Assembly (NCBI GenBank): GCA_049366715.1
Contig: JBMNCQ010000037.1
Coordinates: 61,421 to 125,420, forward strand
DNA: 64,000 nt
Direction of reading: 5' to 3'
Origin: JBMNCQ01 sp049366715
GTDB taxonomy: Bacteria; Bacillota; Peptococcia; Peptococcales; BICA1-8
The notes under the pieces: model-generated
The model's database searches: none
Seen by the model: the letters and a program-made list of their open reading frames with translations, nothing else
What the model was told of the DNA's origin: nothing
Made by a program: the position numbers and the translations under genes
Shown here: in pieces, positions 8,283-16,928 of the stretch
How the letters are laid out: each line of letters begins with the position of its first letter
Position numbering within the stretch: the stretch's first letter is position 1

Positions 8283-9473
8283 ATGTATAATTTAGAGCGA
8301 TTAACCGACAGAAAAAACACCAGTTCAGTGAAATATGAGGAAATGGAGCTAAAATTCGGAAGTAATGACCTGCTGCCTTTTTGGGTAGCCGATATGGACC
8401 TGAAGTGTCCGGAATTTATGATTGAATCCCTCGTCAGGAGAGCTAAGCATGGTATATTCGGGTATACCAAGAGGATGCCGGAATATTATGATGCCATTAT
8501 AAATTGGTTAAAGACAAGACATCACCTGACTGTAAAAAGGGAGAGTCTGGAGTATGGGCCCGGTGTCGTATTTTTACTTAACATGATGATCAGAAAATTC
8601 ACCAAACCGAATGATAAAATAATTATACAAAGTCCTGTCTATTACCCGTTCAGAAACATTATTGAAGGGAATAAGCGGGTGGTAAGCGATAACACGTTAA
8701 AACTGGAGAAGGGAAAATACGTCATGGATTTTGCGGACCTGGAAAAGAGGGCTCAGGATCCCGGGTGTACGATGATGATTCTTTGCAGTCCTCATAATCC
8801 TGTGGGTAGAGTGTGGAAACTGGAAGAACTGCAAAAGCTCGGTGCAATCTGCGAACAAAATAAGGTGCTTCTGGTATCCGATGAGATCCATTTTGATTTG
8901 GTATTTAAAGGATATCGGCATATTCCGATGCTTAATGTGAATGAGAAATTTAATGATAATGTGATTATCTGTACCGCACCAAGCAAGACTTTTAATATCG
9001 CAGGATTACATTCGGCTTTTTGCATCATTGAGGATCCCCAAAAGATGAAAGCATACCGGGAAGAGCTGGGTTTACTGGACCTTAACCGCTCTAACGTCTT
9101 TAGCCGGGAGATAACTCAAACCGTTTATGAGCAGGGTGCGGACTATGTAGATAAGCTGGTCGGTTATCTTGAGGAAAATGTAAATTTTGTTCAGGACTAT
9201 ATTAAAGAAAATATTAAGGGTATTGTTCCTTATCATATGGAGGCTACCTATTTAATGTGGCTTGACTGCAGAGGACTTGGCCTTAACGCCGAAGCATTGG
9301 ACCATCTGTTTTTTCGTGAGGCCAAAATTGCCCTTGATTCCGGGCACTGGTTTGGAGAAGCGGGTAAAGGATACATGAGAATTAATGTGGCCTGCTCAAG
9401 GTCCATGCTGCAGGAAGGTCTGGAAAGATTACAGGCGGCGGTAAATAAATACCAATACAATGATCAGCCATAA
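8283..9473 (+). CDS. MalY/PatB-type cystathionine beta-lyase (aminotransferase fold)
   Basis: A 396-residue fold-type I PLP enzyme of the MalY/PatB group, which cleave C-S bonds in cystathionine or cysteine conjugates to give pyruvate, ammonia and a thiol. Evidence: the N-terminal LPFWVADMDLKCP segment, the CSPHNPVGRVW motif, SDEIHFDL, and the PLP lysine in APSKTFNIAGLHSA. Length is typical. A GGGAGG ribosome site precedes ATG 8283. It follows the symporter by 29 bp and precedes methionine gamma-lyase by 12 bp, a tight operon for using thiol amino acids. Confidence 0.88.
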   Translation: MYNLERLTDRKNTSSVKYEEMELKFGSNDLLPFWVADMDLKCPEFMIESLVRRAKHGIFGYTKRMPEYYDAIINWLKTRHHLTVKRESLEYGPGVVFLLNMMIRKFTKPNDKIIIQSPVYYPFRNIIEGNKRVVSDNTLKLEKGKYVMDFADLEKRAQDPGCTMMILCSPHNPVGRVWKLEELQKLGAICEQNKVLLVSDEIHFDLVFKGYRHIPMLNVNEKFNDNVIICTAPSKTFNIAGLHSAFCIIEDPQKMKAYREELGLLDLNRSNVFSREITQTVYEQGADYVDKLVGYLEENVNFVQDYIKENIKGIVPYHMEATYLMWLDCRGLGLNAEALDHLFFREAKIALDSGHWFGEAGKGYMRINVACSRSMLQEGLERLQAAVNKYQYNDQP

Positions 9474-9485
9474 AGGAGAATTGAA

Positions 9486-10655
9486 ATGAATTTTAATACG
9501 AAAGCAGTTCATGCCGGTGAAGTCCATGATCAACAATTTGGCTCCCATGTTAAACCCATCTATCAGACTTCTACCTTTGTTTTCGAGGATTGCGCGCAAG
9601 GCGGGGACAGATTTGCCGGAAGGGATGCCGGTTACAAATATACAAGACTCGGGAACCCCAACAGTGATGAAGTAGCCCGAAGGATGGCCGCTCTCGACAA
9701 TACCGATGCAGGCCTGGTGACCAGTACGGGGATGTCGGCCATAGCCATAACCCTTCTAGGGCTTTTAAAAGCCGGTGAACATTTCCTGGCGGCCAAATGC
9801 TTATATGGCGGAACAGTGGCCTTGATCAATAAAGTCATTGGAAATTATGGAATCACAGGAACATTTGTTGATGTGAACAATGAAGCAGAATTCCGGGGAG
9901 CTTTCCGGGAAAACACAAAAGTTGTCTATCTTGAAACACCGGCGAATCCCACTTTGGAGCTTATTGATATTGCCCGGATTTCTGAGATTGTTCATGAACA
10001 TAATGCCGTAGTAGTGGTGGATAATACTTTTATGACACCGTATTTGCAGCGCCCGATGGATTTAGGGGCCGATATCGTAGTTTACAGTACGACTAAGTAT
10101 TTAAACGGGCATGGAGATGTTGTGGGGGGAATAATTGTCGGGAAACAGCCGTACGTTGAGCAGATAAAAAACCCCTACCTGCTGAATTTAGGGAGCACGG
10201 GGTCACCTTTCGATTCCTGGCTGGTAATGAGGGGATTAAAAACCTTAGGGATCAGAATGGATAGGCATTGTGCCAATGCAATGACAGTCGCCGGGTATCT
10301 GGAAAGCCATCCTCTGGTTGAGAAGGTTTATTATCCCGGACTTGAATCCTTTCCGCAGTATGAACTTGCCAAGCAGCAGATGTCCGGCTTTGGCGCTATG
10401 ATCGCATTCGAATTGAAGGGCGGCTTCAAGGCCGGTGAAACTCTGCTGAACAACCTGGAAATTATTGCTCTGGCAGTTAGCTTAGGAAGTGTTGACTCCC
10501 TTATTCAACACCCGGCGTCAATGACTCACGCTGCAGTACCTAAAGAGGAAAGAGAAAGAGCAGGCATAACCGACGGTCTGGTGAGGCTTTCCGTAGGAAT
10601 TGAGGATGTTGTAGACATCATCGCTGATTTGGAAAAGGGTTTTGCTAAGTTATGA
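9486..10655 (+). CDS. Methionine gamma-lyase (Cys/Met metabolism PLP enzyme)
   Basis: A 389-residue protein predicted to cleave methionine to methanethiol, 2-oxobutyrate and ammonia. It has the family signatures YKYTRLGNPN, ETPANPTLELIDI, DNTFMTPYLQRP and the PLP lysine in YSTTKYLNGHGDVVGG. LGSVDSLIQHPASMTH near the C-terminus is shared with gamma-lyases and gamma-synthases. ATG 9486 follows AAAGGAG. It is the last gene of the sigma-54 operon. Related enzymes (cystathionine gamma-lyase, O-acetylhomoserine sulfhydrylase) are alternatives, but the catabolic neighbours favour a lyase. Confidence 0.85.
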   Translation: MNFNTKAVHAGEVHDQQFGSHVKPIYQTSTFVFEDCAQGGDRFAGRDAGYKYTRLGNPNSDEVARRMAALDNTDAGLVTSTGMSAIAITLLGLLKAGEHFLAAKCLYGGTVALINKVIGNYGITGTFVDVNNEAEFRGAFRENTKVVYLETPANPTLELIDIARISEIVHEHNAVVVVDNTFMTPYLQRPMDLGADIVVYSTTKYLNGHGDVVGGIIVGKQPYVEQIKNPYLLNLGSTGSPFDSWLVMRGLKTLGIRMDRHCANAMTVAGYLESHPLVEKVYYPGLESFPQYELAKQQMSGFGAMIAFELKGGFKAGETLLNNLEIIALAVSLGSVDSLIQHPASMTHAAVPKEERERAGITDGLVRLSVGIEDVVDIIADLEKGFAKL

Positions 10656-10740
10656 TTTGGATAAGCAAAAGTGAAGACCTGCGGTATCTTTTAAAATGAA
10701 AAATTGTGGTCAGACTTGAATAATTCGTTGATTGCAAATA

Positions 10741-10789
10741 ATAAAGGCGGTACCGCTACTTTATTTAAAGTAGCGGTGCCGCCTTTATT
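10741..10789. terminator. Bidirectional terminator
   Basis: AAAGGCGG-ACCGCTACTTTA pairs with its complement over about 21 bp with one mismatch and a 2-nt loop, with T-rich flanks on both strands. It lies between the converging methionine gamma-lyase and GntR genes. Confidence 0.85.
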
Positions 10790-10813
10790 ATAGTTATAGT
10801 AGTCTTTACTGCT

Positions 10814-11566
10814 TTAAGGCTTAATTGTATGTTGTCTGCTTATATTAAATTTGAATTTATCACCCCGGTAATAGGCTTCTTTATATTCAATAGGACTATT
10901 ATCCTGGGTATAAATAATGGATGTTACCTTAAAAACCGGCTGGGTTTTAGAAATTCGTAATACTTCACTGCAAAAATCATTGGGTAAAATAGCTTCAAAG
11001 GTTTGATTCGTATAATACGGTTCAATATCACAGCAGCTTTTATAGAGTTCAAAGCTGGAAAAAGCCTCGTTTCTTGCCTCATATTTTTGGGCCTCTTTTA
11101 AAGTGAGTCTTCCTAAATTAGCCGGTAAATAAGATTTATACAGAACAATTGGCTCTGCGTCGGCAAAACCCACTAGAACCATTTTCAAAATCTCTTCTTC
11201 AGGAGTTATATGTAAAAGAGTTGCAGTTTGTAAAGTGGCTACCAAAAAATCCGAGCTGTATATTTTCACTTTGGGTTCCATTCCCCGGGCAATAATGGTT
11301 TCTTTAAATGATGACATTTTAAAAAGTTCTTGATATATTTTCGGTTTAGCAACAAAAGTGCCCTTGCCCTGTATCCGATATAAATTACCTTCAGTTACTT
11401 CTTTATTTATTGCCTGGCGAATAGTAGTTCTGCTTAAACCATACATTTTACATAATTCCCGTTCTGAGGGTATTCTCTCGTCTGGTTTGAGTTTATTAGT
11501 GATTAAATCATTTAAGATCGCTTCCACTTGTTTGTGCAGAGGAACGGAATTATCTTTGCAAATCAT
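10814..11566 (-). CDS. GntR-family regulator, HutC/UTRA type
   Basis: A 250-residue DNA-binding protein. Residues about 5-75 form the GntR winged helix (PLHKQVEAILNDLI, PSERELCKMYGLSRTTIRQAI and the wing YRIQGKGTFVAKP). Residues about 95-240 match the UTRA effector domain, ending in the typical SPIEYKEAYYRGDKFKF. An AGGTTA site lies just before ATG 11566. It is divergent from the opine-dehydrogenase-like gene and is the obvious candidate regulator of the 11.7-18.6 kb cluster. The effector is not known. Confidence 0.9.
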   Translation of the reverse strand: MICKDNSVPLHKQVEAILNDLITNKLKPDERIPSERELCKMYGLSRTTIRQAINKEVTEGNLYRIQGKGTFVAKPKIYQELFKMSSFKETIIARGMEPKVKIYSSDFLVATLQTATLLHITPEEEILKMVLVGFADAEPIVLYKSYLPANLGRLTLKEAQKYEARNEAFSSFELYKSCCDIEPYYTNQTFEAILPNDFCSEVLRISKTQPVFKVTSIIYTQDNSPIEYKEAYYRGDKFKFNISRQHTIKP

Positions 11567-11620
11567 TACTTAACCTCCCCGGCTTTCTAAATAATCCATG
11601 CTTATTATAACAAATTTTTC

Positions 11621-11643
11621 ATAATAAAAATCTTTTTTATTAT
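11621..11643. repeat. AT-rich perfect inverted repeat
   Basis: ATAATAAAAA and TTTTTATTAT flank a 3-nt loop in the GntR promoter region. It could be an operator or simply low-complexity A+T sequence. Confidence 0.35.
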
Positions 11644-11726
11644 AAGAAAAAATAAAATAAAAAAAATTAAAAATATTAAAAATATTTGCAGGGATTTCAG
11701 CATAGACATAGAACCAATAATAAAAT

Positions 11727-11738
11727 TGGTAATTACCA
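11727..11738. promoter_or_regulatory. Palindrome TGGTAATTACCA, GntR operator candidate
   Basis: A perfect 12-bp palindrome 29 bp before the opine-dehydrogenase-like gene and 160 bp from the divergent GntR/UTRA start. The GGT...ACC arms resemble HutC-subfamily operators such as GGTNTANACC-type sites. Assignment is by position and symmetry. Confidence 0.5.
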
Positions 11739-11766
11739 GTACAATAAATGGTATGGTGTTGATGTT

Positions 11767-12999
11767 ATGAGAAAAGTGATTGTGTGTGGCGGAGGTAATG
11801 GTGCTCATGTTTTTGCCGTGTTGGCTAAAGGGGCTCTGGGTTCTCAAGGAGTGGTCGGAATGTATGCCCCGTACCAGGATGAGGCTGAGACAATTAAGAA
11901 GGCTATGGATGAGCAAGGAGGGATTGAAGTAGTTTCGGACAACGCAATAATCAAAGAAAAAATCGACATAGTATCTCATCATCCCTCTGTATGTTCGGCA
12001 GCAGATTTAGTGGTATTTATAGCTCCGGCCTTTACTCATGAAATAACGCTTAAGGCTATTTCTCCATATTTAAAGCAAAATGTTTGGATCGGAGCAATTC
12101 CTGCCCGGAGTGGTTTTGAATTCAGTGTTCCGGCAATATTAAGGGCCACTACTACCGGTAATGCAAAGTTGTTTGCCGGACAGACCTTACCCTGGGCTTG
12201 TCGCTTGGAGGCACCTGGGAAAAGAGTTAGAGTTATCGGTACTAAAGATAAAATTGGTGTTGCTGCTATCCCCCCCGGAGAAGCCGGGAAAATTGCAAAT
12301 GTACTCAGTAAACTTACTTTCACGAGATTTTATCCCATGGAAAACATCTTAGCGGTATCTTTAAGTAATATAGGCCAAATCGTTCATCCCGGGATTATGT
12401 ACGGTTTATTCAAAGATTTTACCGGCGAATCATATCCGGAACATCTTTTATTTTATCAAGGCGTAAATGAAGAAATCGCTGCAGTTTTAGCAAAAATGTC
12501 TGAAGAAATTCAGGAAATTAAAAAAGCCGTAGAACTAGAAGCGCCGGACATAAGCTTACGGGGAGTTAAGACCTTAAAGCAGTGGTTGTTAGATACTTAC
12601 CAAAGTTCCATTAGAGATAATTCCAGTCTGGTAAAAGCCTTTACCAGCAATAAAGCTTATGACGGGTTAAAGGCGCCGATGATTAAAAAGGAAAGCGGTT
12701 ATTTACCGGATTTTTCTTCCCGTTATTTGACGGAAGATGTACCGGCAGGACTTGTGGTGACAAAAGCTATTGCAGAAATTTGTATAATCGCTACGCCCAT
12801 GATTGATCAAGTGCTGGATACGGTAAGTAAGTGGATTGATAAGGAGTATTTGCTTAACAGTCAATTGCGGGGTAAAGATTTGGCGGAAACTAGAATACCG
12901 CAGAATTATGGAATCAGCGATTTGCAAACGCTGAATTCGGCCCTAACAGGTAAAATCCGGGAGGAGACGACGGGCCGGAAAGCCGGGAATCAGCCGTGA
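11767..12999 (+). CDS. Opine dehydrogenase-like NAD(P) oxidoreductase
   Basis: A 410-residue protein with an N-terminal Rossmann fold (MRKVIVCGGGNGAHVFAVLA) and a C-terminal octopine/nopaline-dehydrogenase-type domain containing NIGQIVHPGIMYG, where the His is the expected catalytic residue. Such enzymes interconvert N-(carboxyalkyl)amino acids with an amino acid and a 2-oxo acid. I chose ATG 11767 at the start of the Rossmann strand; the frame upstream to 11686 is basic and not conserved-looking. The ribosome site is weak. Followed after 76 bp by the fused B12 protein. The opine substrate is unknown. Confidence 0.78.
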   Translation: MRKVIVCGGGNGAHVFAVLAKGALGSQGVVGMYAPYQDEAETIKKAMDEQGGIEVVSDNAIIKEKIDIVSHHPSVCSAADLVVFIAPAFTHEITLKAISPYLKQNVWIGAIPARSGFEFSVPAILRATTTGNAKLFAGQTLPWACRLEAPGKRVRVIGTKDKIGVAAIPPGEAGKIANVLSKLTFTRFYPMENILAVSLSNIGQIVHPGIMYGLFKDFTGESYPEHLLFYQGVNEEIAAVLAKMSEEIQEIKKAVELEAPDISLRGVKTLKQWLLDTYQSSIRDNSSLVKAFTSNKAYDGLKAPMIKKESGYLPDFSSRYLTEDVPAGLVVTKAIAEICIIATPMIDQVLDTVSKWIDKEYLLNSQLRGKDLAETRIPQNYGISDLQTLNSALTGKIREETTGRKAGNQP

Positions 13000-13075
13000 C
13001 AAGGGGGAATTAAAACTGCAAGTTGAAAAGCGGTGTACGTTTTTCTACATAATTTAGAAACTGGGGGTACTTATT

Positions 13076-16000
13076 ATGGGTAAAAGATACAGAGTGCTGG
13101 CAGGCTCAATAGGGGATTGTGTGCACTCTCTGGGGGTAGAAACTTTTGCAGAATGGATGGAAGACAGAGGCGCAGGTTTTGTAGCAATTAAATTGGGGCC
13201 GGCTGTTCCTATCCAGGATTGTATAAACAAAGTTCGGGAGTCAAGGCCTGCGGTAGTTGCTATTTCCAGCAGATTAGGTGATTTACATGTTGATAAATTA
13301 ATCGGTGAATTTGTTCTAAAGGCCTGGCGTCATGGCCTGGACCCTGAGCACAGCGGAATCAGATACTGCTTCGGAGGATTAAGGACGGCGGCAAATCTGG
13401 TAAGGGCTATGACCGGTCAGGAAATATTAGAAGACAAGTTCACGCCGGAGGAGCAGCGCAATTATGATTTCGCCAAGATCAAAGCAGAATATGGCCGGCA
13501 ACCGGAGTTTAAGAATTTTTTTGAGCTGATAGTTGATGATTATATTACTATGGAAGAACTGGAAGCTTTTGCAGATGGTAAAACCATTAGCGTGCAAAAA
13601 GAGCTGGAATGGTCGGATTACCTGCGGGAAAGGATAAAGCAGGTCAGAGAGCGGGAAGACAGACCTATAATCCGGGCTCATATAGGTATTCAATCAGAAA
13701 AAATGGATCCGACAATACGGGATGTAGAAAAAGTAAGCGCTGCCCAATGTCTGGAGATCGTATCATTAGCTCCTGATCAACCCTGTCAGGCCTTTTTGAC
13801 TAAATTTATCCGGGGGGAAGAAGATCCGGATAGATATCTGCGGGGTCAGGGCGGAGCTCCGATAAGGACTAAAGATGATTTAATTGCACTAAAGAAGGCG
13901 ACGAAAAGAGGCAATTATCCTTTATCAAGAATTTACTCCGGGACAGATGAGCTGGTAGAATTAGCAAAAGTATTTGAAGAAACTTTAAATATGGCTTTTC
14001 CGGCAGTGCCAATATTTTTCTATAATGAAATGGACGGACGGGGGCCCATCTCAATCGAAGATAGTTTCCAGGAACACTTTGAGGTTATAAAATGGTGGGC
14101 TGAACAAGGAAAGCCTTTAGAAATTAATGATCCCCATCAGTGGCAGCTCCGTAATTGTTCCGATGATATGTATGTAGTTGATCATATTCTGGCAGGAATA
14201 ATTGCTTTAAAGCTGGGGGTTAAAGATTATGTTATGCAGCTGATGTTTGATCTTCCCCCGGAAATCGATCCTCTGTTTGATTTAGCCAAAATGCAGGCTG
14301 CCTATGAGATAATCGAGCCTTTAGCCAGACATTTTGATTTTAATATTATTAAAGAAACCCGGGGAGGTCTATCGAGTTTCCCGCCGAATCTTGATGAAGC
14401 TAAGGGTCATCTGGCCCTGACAACATACTGGCAGATGTTTATGGAGCCGGAAATCGTTCATGTGGTAAGTTTCCCGGAGGCGCACCATGAGGCTAAAGCC
14501 GAAGATATTATTGAAAGCTGTGACATAGTTAAAAATATTTTCAAAAATTTCAAAAGAAGTGTACAACCGGATATCTTTGCTGATCCCAGAGTAAAACAAC
14601 GCAAGAAAGAACTAAAGCAGGGGGCTATGTACAATATCTTACATTTGGCTATCATGGGTGGCTATGAAGGCGGTGTTACTTTGGATAATTTTGGGGAATG
14701 GGCAGTTGAGCCGGCAGAAGAAGCAGGAGATCGGGATAAGAATTTTGAAACGATGATTCTGGACTTGATTAATGAAGAAAACTATCCCACCAAGACCTGC
14801 GGGTTGATGACCCCGGATAATATGGAACTGGCACTGCAGATCGGTTTGTTTCAAGCACCCCAGATAACCGTAATAGATAAACGCTATGAACTGGTTGGCA
14901 AGTGCAGAACAAAAATGCTGGACGGCAAATGTGTAATTGATGAATTTGACGGACTTAAGATTGATGATGAGTTTGCCAGAGTGGATATCATTAGAAAACG
15001 TAATCCCTGGTATTTTTATAAAGATATTTCCCAGGCTGATGAGGAAACTAATATTTCCGAATTGGCCGAAGATATCGAAGAGGCTGTAAGGGAATTGAGG
15101 AAACAGGTGGGCATAAGTGACTTTAAAAATAAGAAAGTGCTGGTAGTAGACTTCGGAAGTACATTTTCAAAGATCGGTTTACTGGATACCGGTAAGGATG
15201 AATTTGAGCTGAGATATGTCCCGACAACTGTGGATGACATCCGGGAGGGTCTGGCTGATGGTCTGGGAATATTAGCCGAATGTAAAGAAGCCGGAAGCTG
15301 GGATCCTTTAGCCCGCAAAATGGGTGAATTTGATATTAAGCTGCCATGTTCCAGTGCTAAAGGCGGTCTTAAAATGGTGACGGTATCATTGGTCGAAGAA
15401 GAAAGCGGTTTTGCGGCTAATTTAGCAGCATTAACGGCCGGTGCTAAGCTTTTGAATAGTTATTCGGGGAAATTGTCCGACGAACAGGCTAAATTTATTT
15501 ATGAAGAAGATCAACCGGAAATTATTCTTATTGCCGGTGGTACCAATGAGGGCGGAGATACGAAGACTCAGTTACATAATGTTAAAATCTTAGCACAACA
15601 CGCGAAAAGCTCACAAGCCTATGCCAAGTACGGGGTACCGGTAATCTATTCAGGTAATGAGGATATTCATGAGGAGGTAGGAGAGATTTTCGCCGAAGCC
15701 GGTGTTGATGTCCGCTTTACTCCAAATGTAATGCCTGAGGTAAATACCTATAACATTGAAGCAGTAAATGAAACCATCCGGGAATTATTTCAGACGGTTA
15801 TTATCCGGGGCAAGGGCTTTGATGTTATCGAAGAGTTCATGGATGCTAAATTTATACCTACACCCAGAGCCTGTTTTTTAGGAATTAATTTACTGGCTAA
15901 AGGCTATGGCCGGGAAAAGGGCCTAGGGAATATTATGGCTCTGGATATCGGGGGGTGTACCACAGACTTTTATGTAAATGTTTTAGAGAATCCTCTCTAT

Positions 16001-16708
16001 GATTATCCGGGACCGGATCCTCGAAAGAAAGTAAAACGAACAATTCTAAAAACTCCTAATACTCCTTTAGCTTTCCGGAGAGTGGAGGGCAAATATGGCA
16101 TGGCCTATAATGCTGAGAATTTAATGGATTTAGAAGAATATAAGAACGGCAGGCTTAATGAAAATCTGGATAGTTTCTTTAATGAGAAGTTTCCTGATTT
16201 CCAAAAAGGCTCAGACCCCTTTAGCACTTTTGTCGTGCAGGTGAAGGGACGCTGGCATATTAGATTAGGAGATTTGCTTCAATGGATTCATAGTAATCCC
16301 CATATTCTGCCGGCGACAATTGCCTGGAGTTCAGTCTATGCTTGGTTTGCCAGACAAATAATGCAAATAACTACAGAAAATAATACCGGTTATGTAAAAG
16401 AAACAGAAACATATTTTTTGCAATACGGAGTCAATCTCTTTACAGAACCGTGTACGACGTTATTAATTGGAGGTACCATTTACCACAAATGTAAAGCAAA
16501 CACCCCTGAGCATATTGATGAGTTAAAGCTAATTGCACAAGGGGCGTTACATAATGTTCAAGAACCGTACATACTGAGACCCGTCGGCCAAGTATTATTG
16601 GATGCTTCTTACTTAATTTCTACGGTGGGCGGACTTTATGGGCGTTTAGATCCGGAAGGTGCTCTGAGAATTATGAAAGGATATTTAAAGAATATCCAGG
16701 ATTTATGA
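13076..16708 (+). CDS. Fused B12-binding / MutE-like / GlmL-like protein, candidate self-reactivating mutase
   Basis: A 1210-residue cytoplasmic protein with three parts. Residues 1-130 look like a cobalamin-binding Rossmann domain: GDCVHSLG (14-20, DxxHxxG instead of DxHxxG), SRL (65-67, the SxL element) and FGGL (99-102). Residues about 150-640 resemble the glutamate mutase E-type barrel. Residues about 682-1210 match GlmL/MutL-type ASKHA reactivases, with VVDFGSTFSKIG and ALDIGGCTTDFYVN phosphate loops. These are normally separate proteins of about 137, 485 and 460-600 residues. ATG 13076 follows GGGGG. Expected chemistry is carbon-skeleton rearrangement; the substrate is unknown, and the middle domain is the least certain assignment. 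Confidence 0.72.
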   Translation: MGKRYRVLAGSIGDCVHSLGVETFAEWMEDRGAGFVAIKLGPAVPIQDCINKVRESRPAVVAISSRLGDLHVDKLIGEFVLKAWRHGLDPEHSGIRYCFGGLRTAANLVRAMTGQEILEDKFTPEEQRNYDFAKIKAEYGRQPEFKNFFELIVDDYITMEELEAFADGKTISVQKELEWSDYLRERIKQVREREDRPIIRAHIGIQSEKMDPTIRDVEKVSAAQCLEIVSLAPDQPCQAFLTKFIRGEEDPDRYLRGQGGAPIRTKDDLIALKKATKRGNYPLSRIYSGTDELVELAKVFEETLNMAFPAVPIFFYNEMDGRGPISIEDSFQEHFEVIKWWAEQGKPLEINDPHQWQLRNCSDDMYVVDHILAGIIALKLGVKDYVMQLMFDLPPEIDPLFDLAKMQAAYEIIEPLARHFDFNIIKETRGGLSSFPPNLDEAKGHLALTTYWQMFMEPEIVHVVSFPEAHHEAKAEDIIESCDIVKNIFKNFKRSVQPDIFADPRVKQRKKELKQGAMYNILHLAIMGGYEGGVTLDNFGEWAVEPAEEAGDRDKNFETMILDLINEENYPTKTCGLMTPDNMELALQIGLFQAPQITVIDKRYELVGKCRTKMLDGKCVIDEFDGLKIDDEFARVDIIRKRNPWYFYKDISQADEETNISELAEDIEEAVRELRKQVGISDFKNKKVLVVDFGSTFSKIGLLDTGKDEFELRYVPTTVDDIREGLADGLGILAECKEAGSWDPLARKMGEFDIKLPCSSAKGGLKMVTVSLVEEESGFAANLAALTAGAKLLNSYSGKLSDEQAKFIYEEDQPEIILIAGGTNEGGDTKTQLHNVKILAQHAKSSQAYAKYGVPVIYSGNEDIHEEVGEIFAEAGVDVRFTPNVMPEVNTYNIEAVNETIRELFQTVIIRGKGFDVIEEFMDAKFIPTPRACFLGINLLAKGYGREKGLGNIMALDIGGCTTDFYVNVLENPLYDYPGPDPRKKVKRTILKTPNTPLAFRRVEGKYGMAYNAENLMDLEEYKNGRLNENLDSFFNEKFPDFQKGSDPFSTFVVQVKGRWHIRLGDLLQWIHSNPHILPATIAWSSVYAWFARQIMQITTENNTGYVKETETYFLQYGVNLFTEPCTTLLIGGTIYHKCKANTPEHIDELKLIAQGALHNVQEPYILRPVGQVLLDASYLISTVGGLYGRLDPEGALRIMKGYLKNIQDL

Positions 16709-16749
16709 GACAGGTCAGAGCTTTAACTCTTGATTTGGATAGTGAGAAT

Positions 16750-16771
16750 GCTGCAGTCTTCAGACTGCAGC
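16750..16771. repeat. Perfect hairpin between mutase and TRAP genes
   Basis: GCTGCAGTCT and AGACTGCAGC flank TC. There is no following T-run, so an mRNA processing or stability element, or an operator, fits better than a terminator. Confidence 0.5.
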
Positions 16772-16928
16772 AGCTACCTTAAAAAGCAGCGGGATAGTAT
16801 TAAACTGAGGAAAAATATTTGAAAATATTAAAATATTTAAAAAATTTTAACTGAAAGCTAGCCGAGACTTTCCGCAGAGGAGGTGAAAAAGCCGGTACTT
16901 TAAGCAAAATAATGAAAGGAGGAGTATA

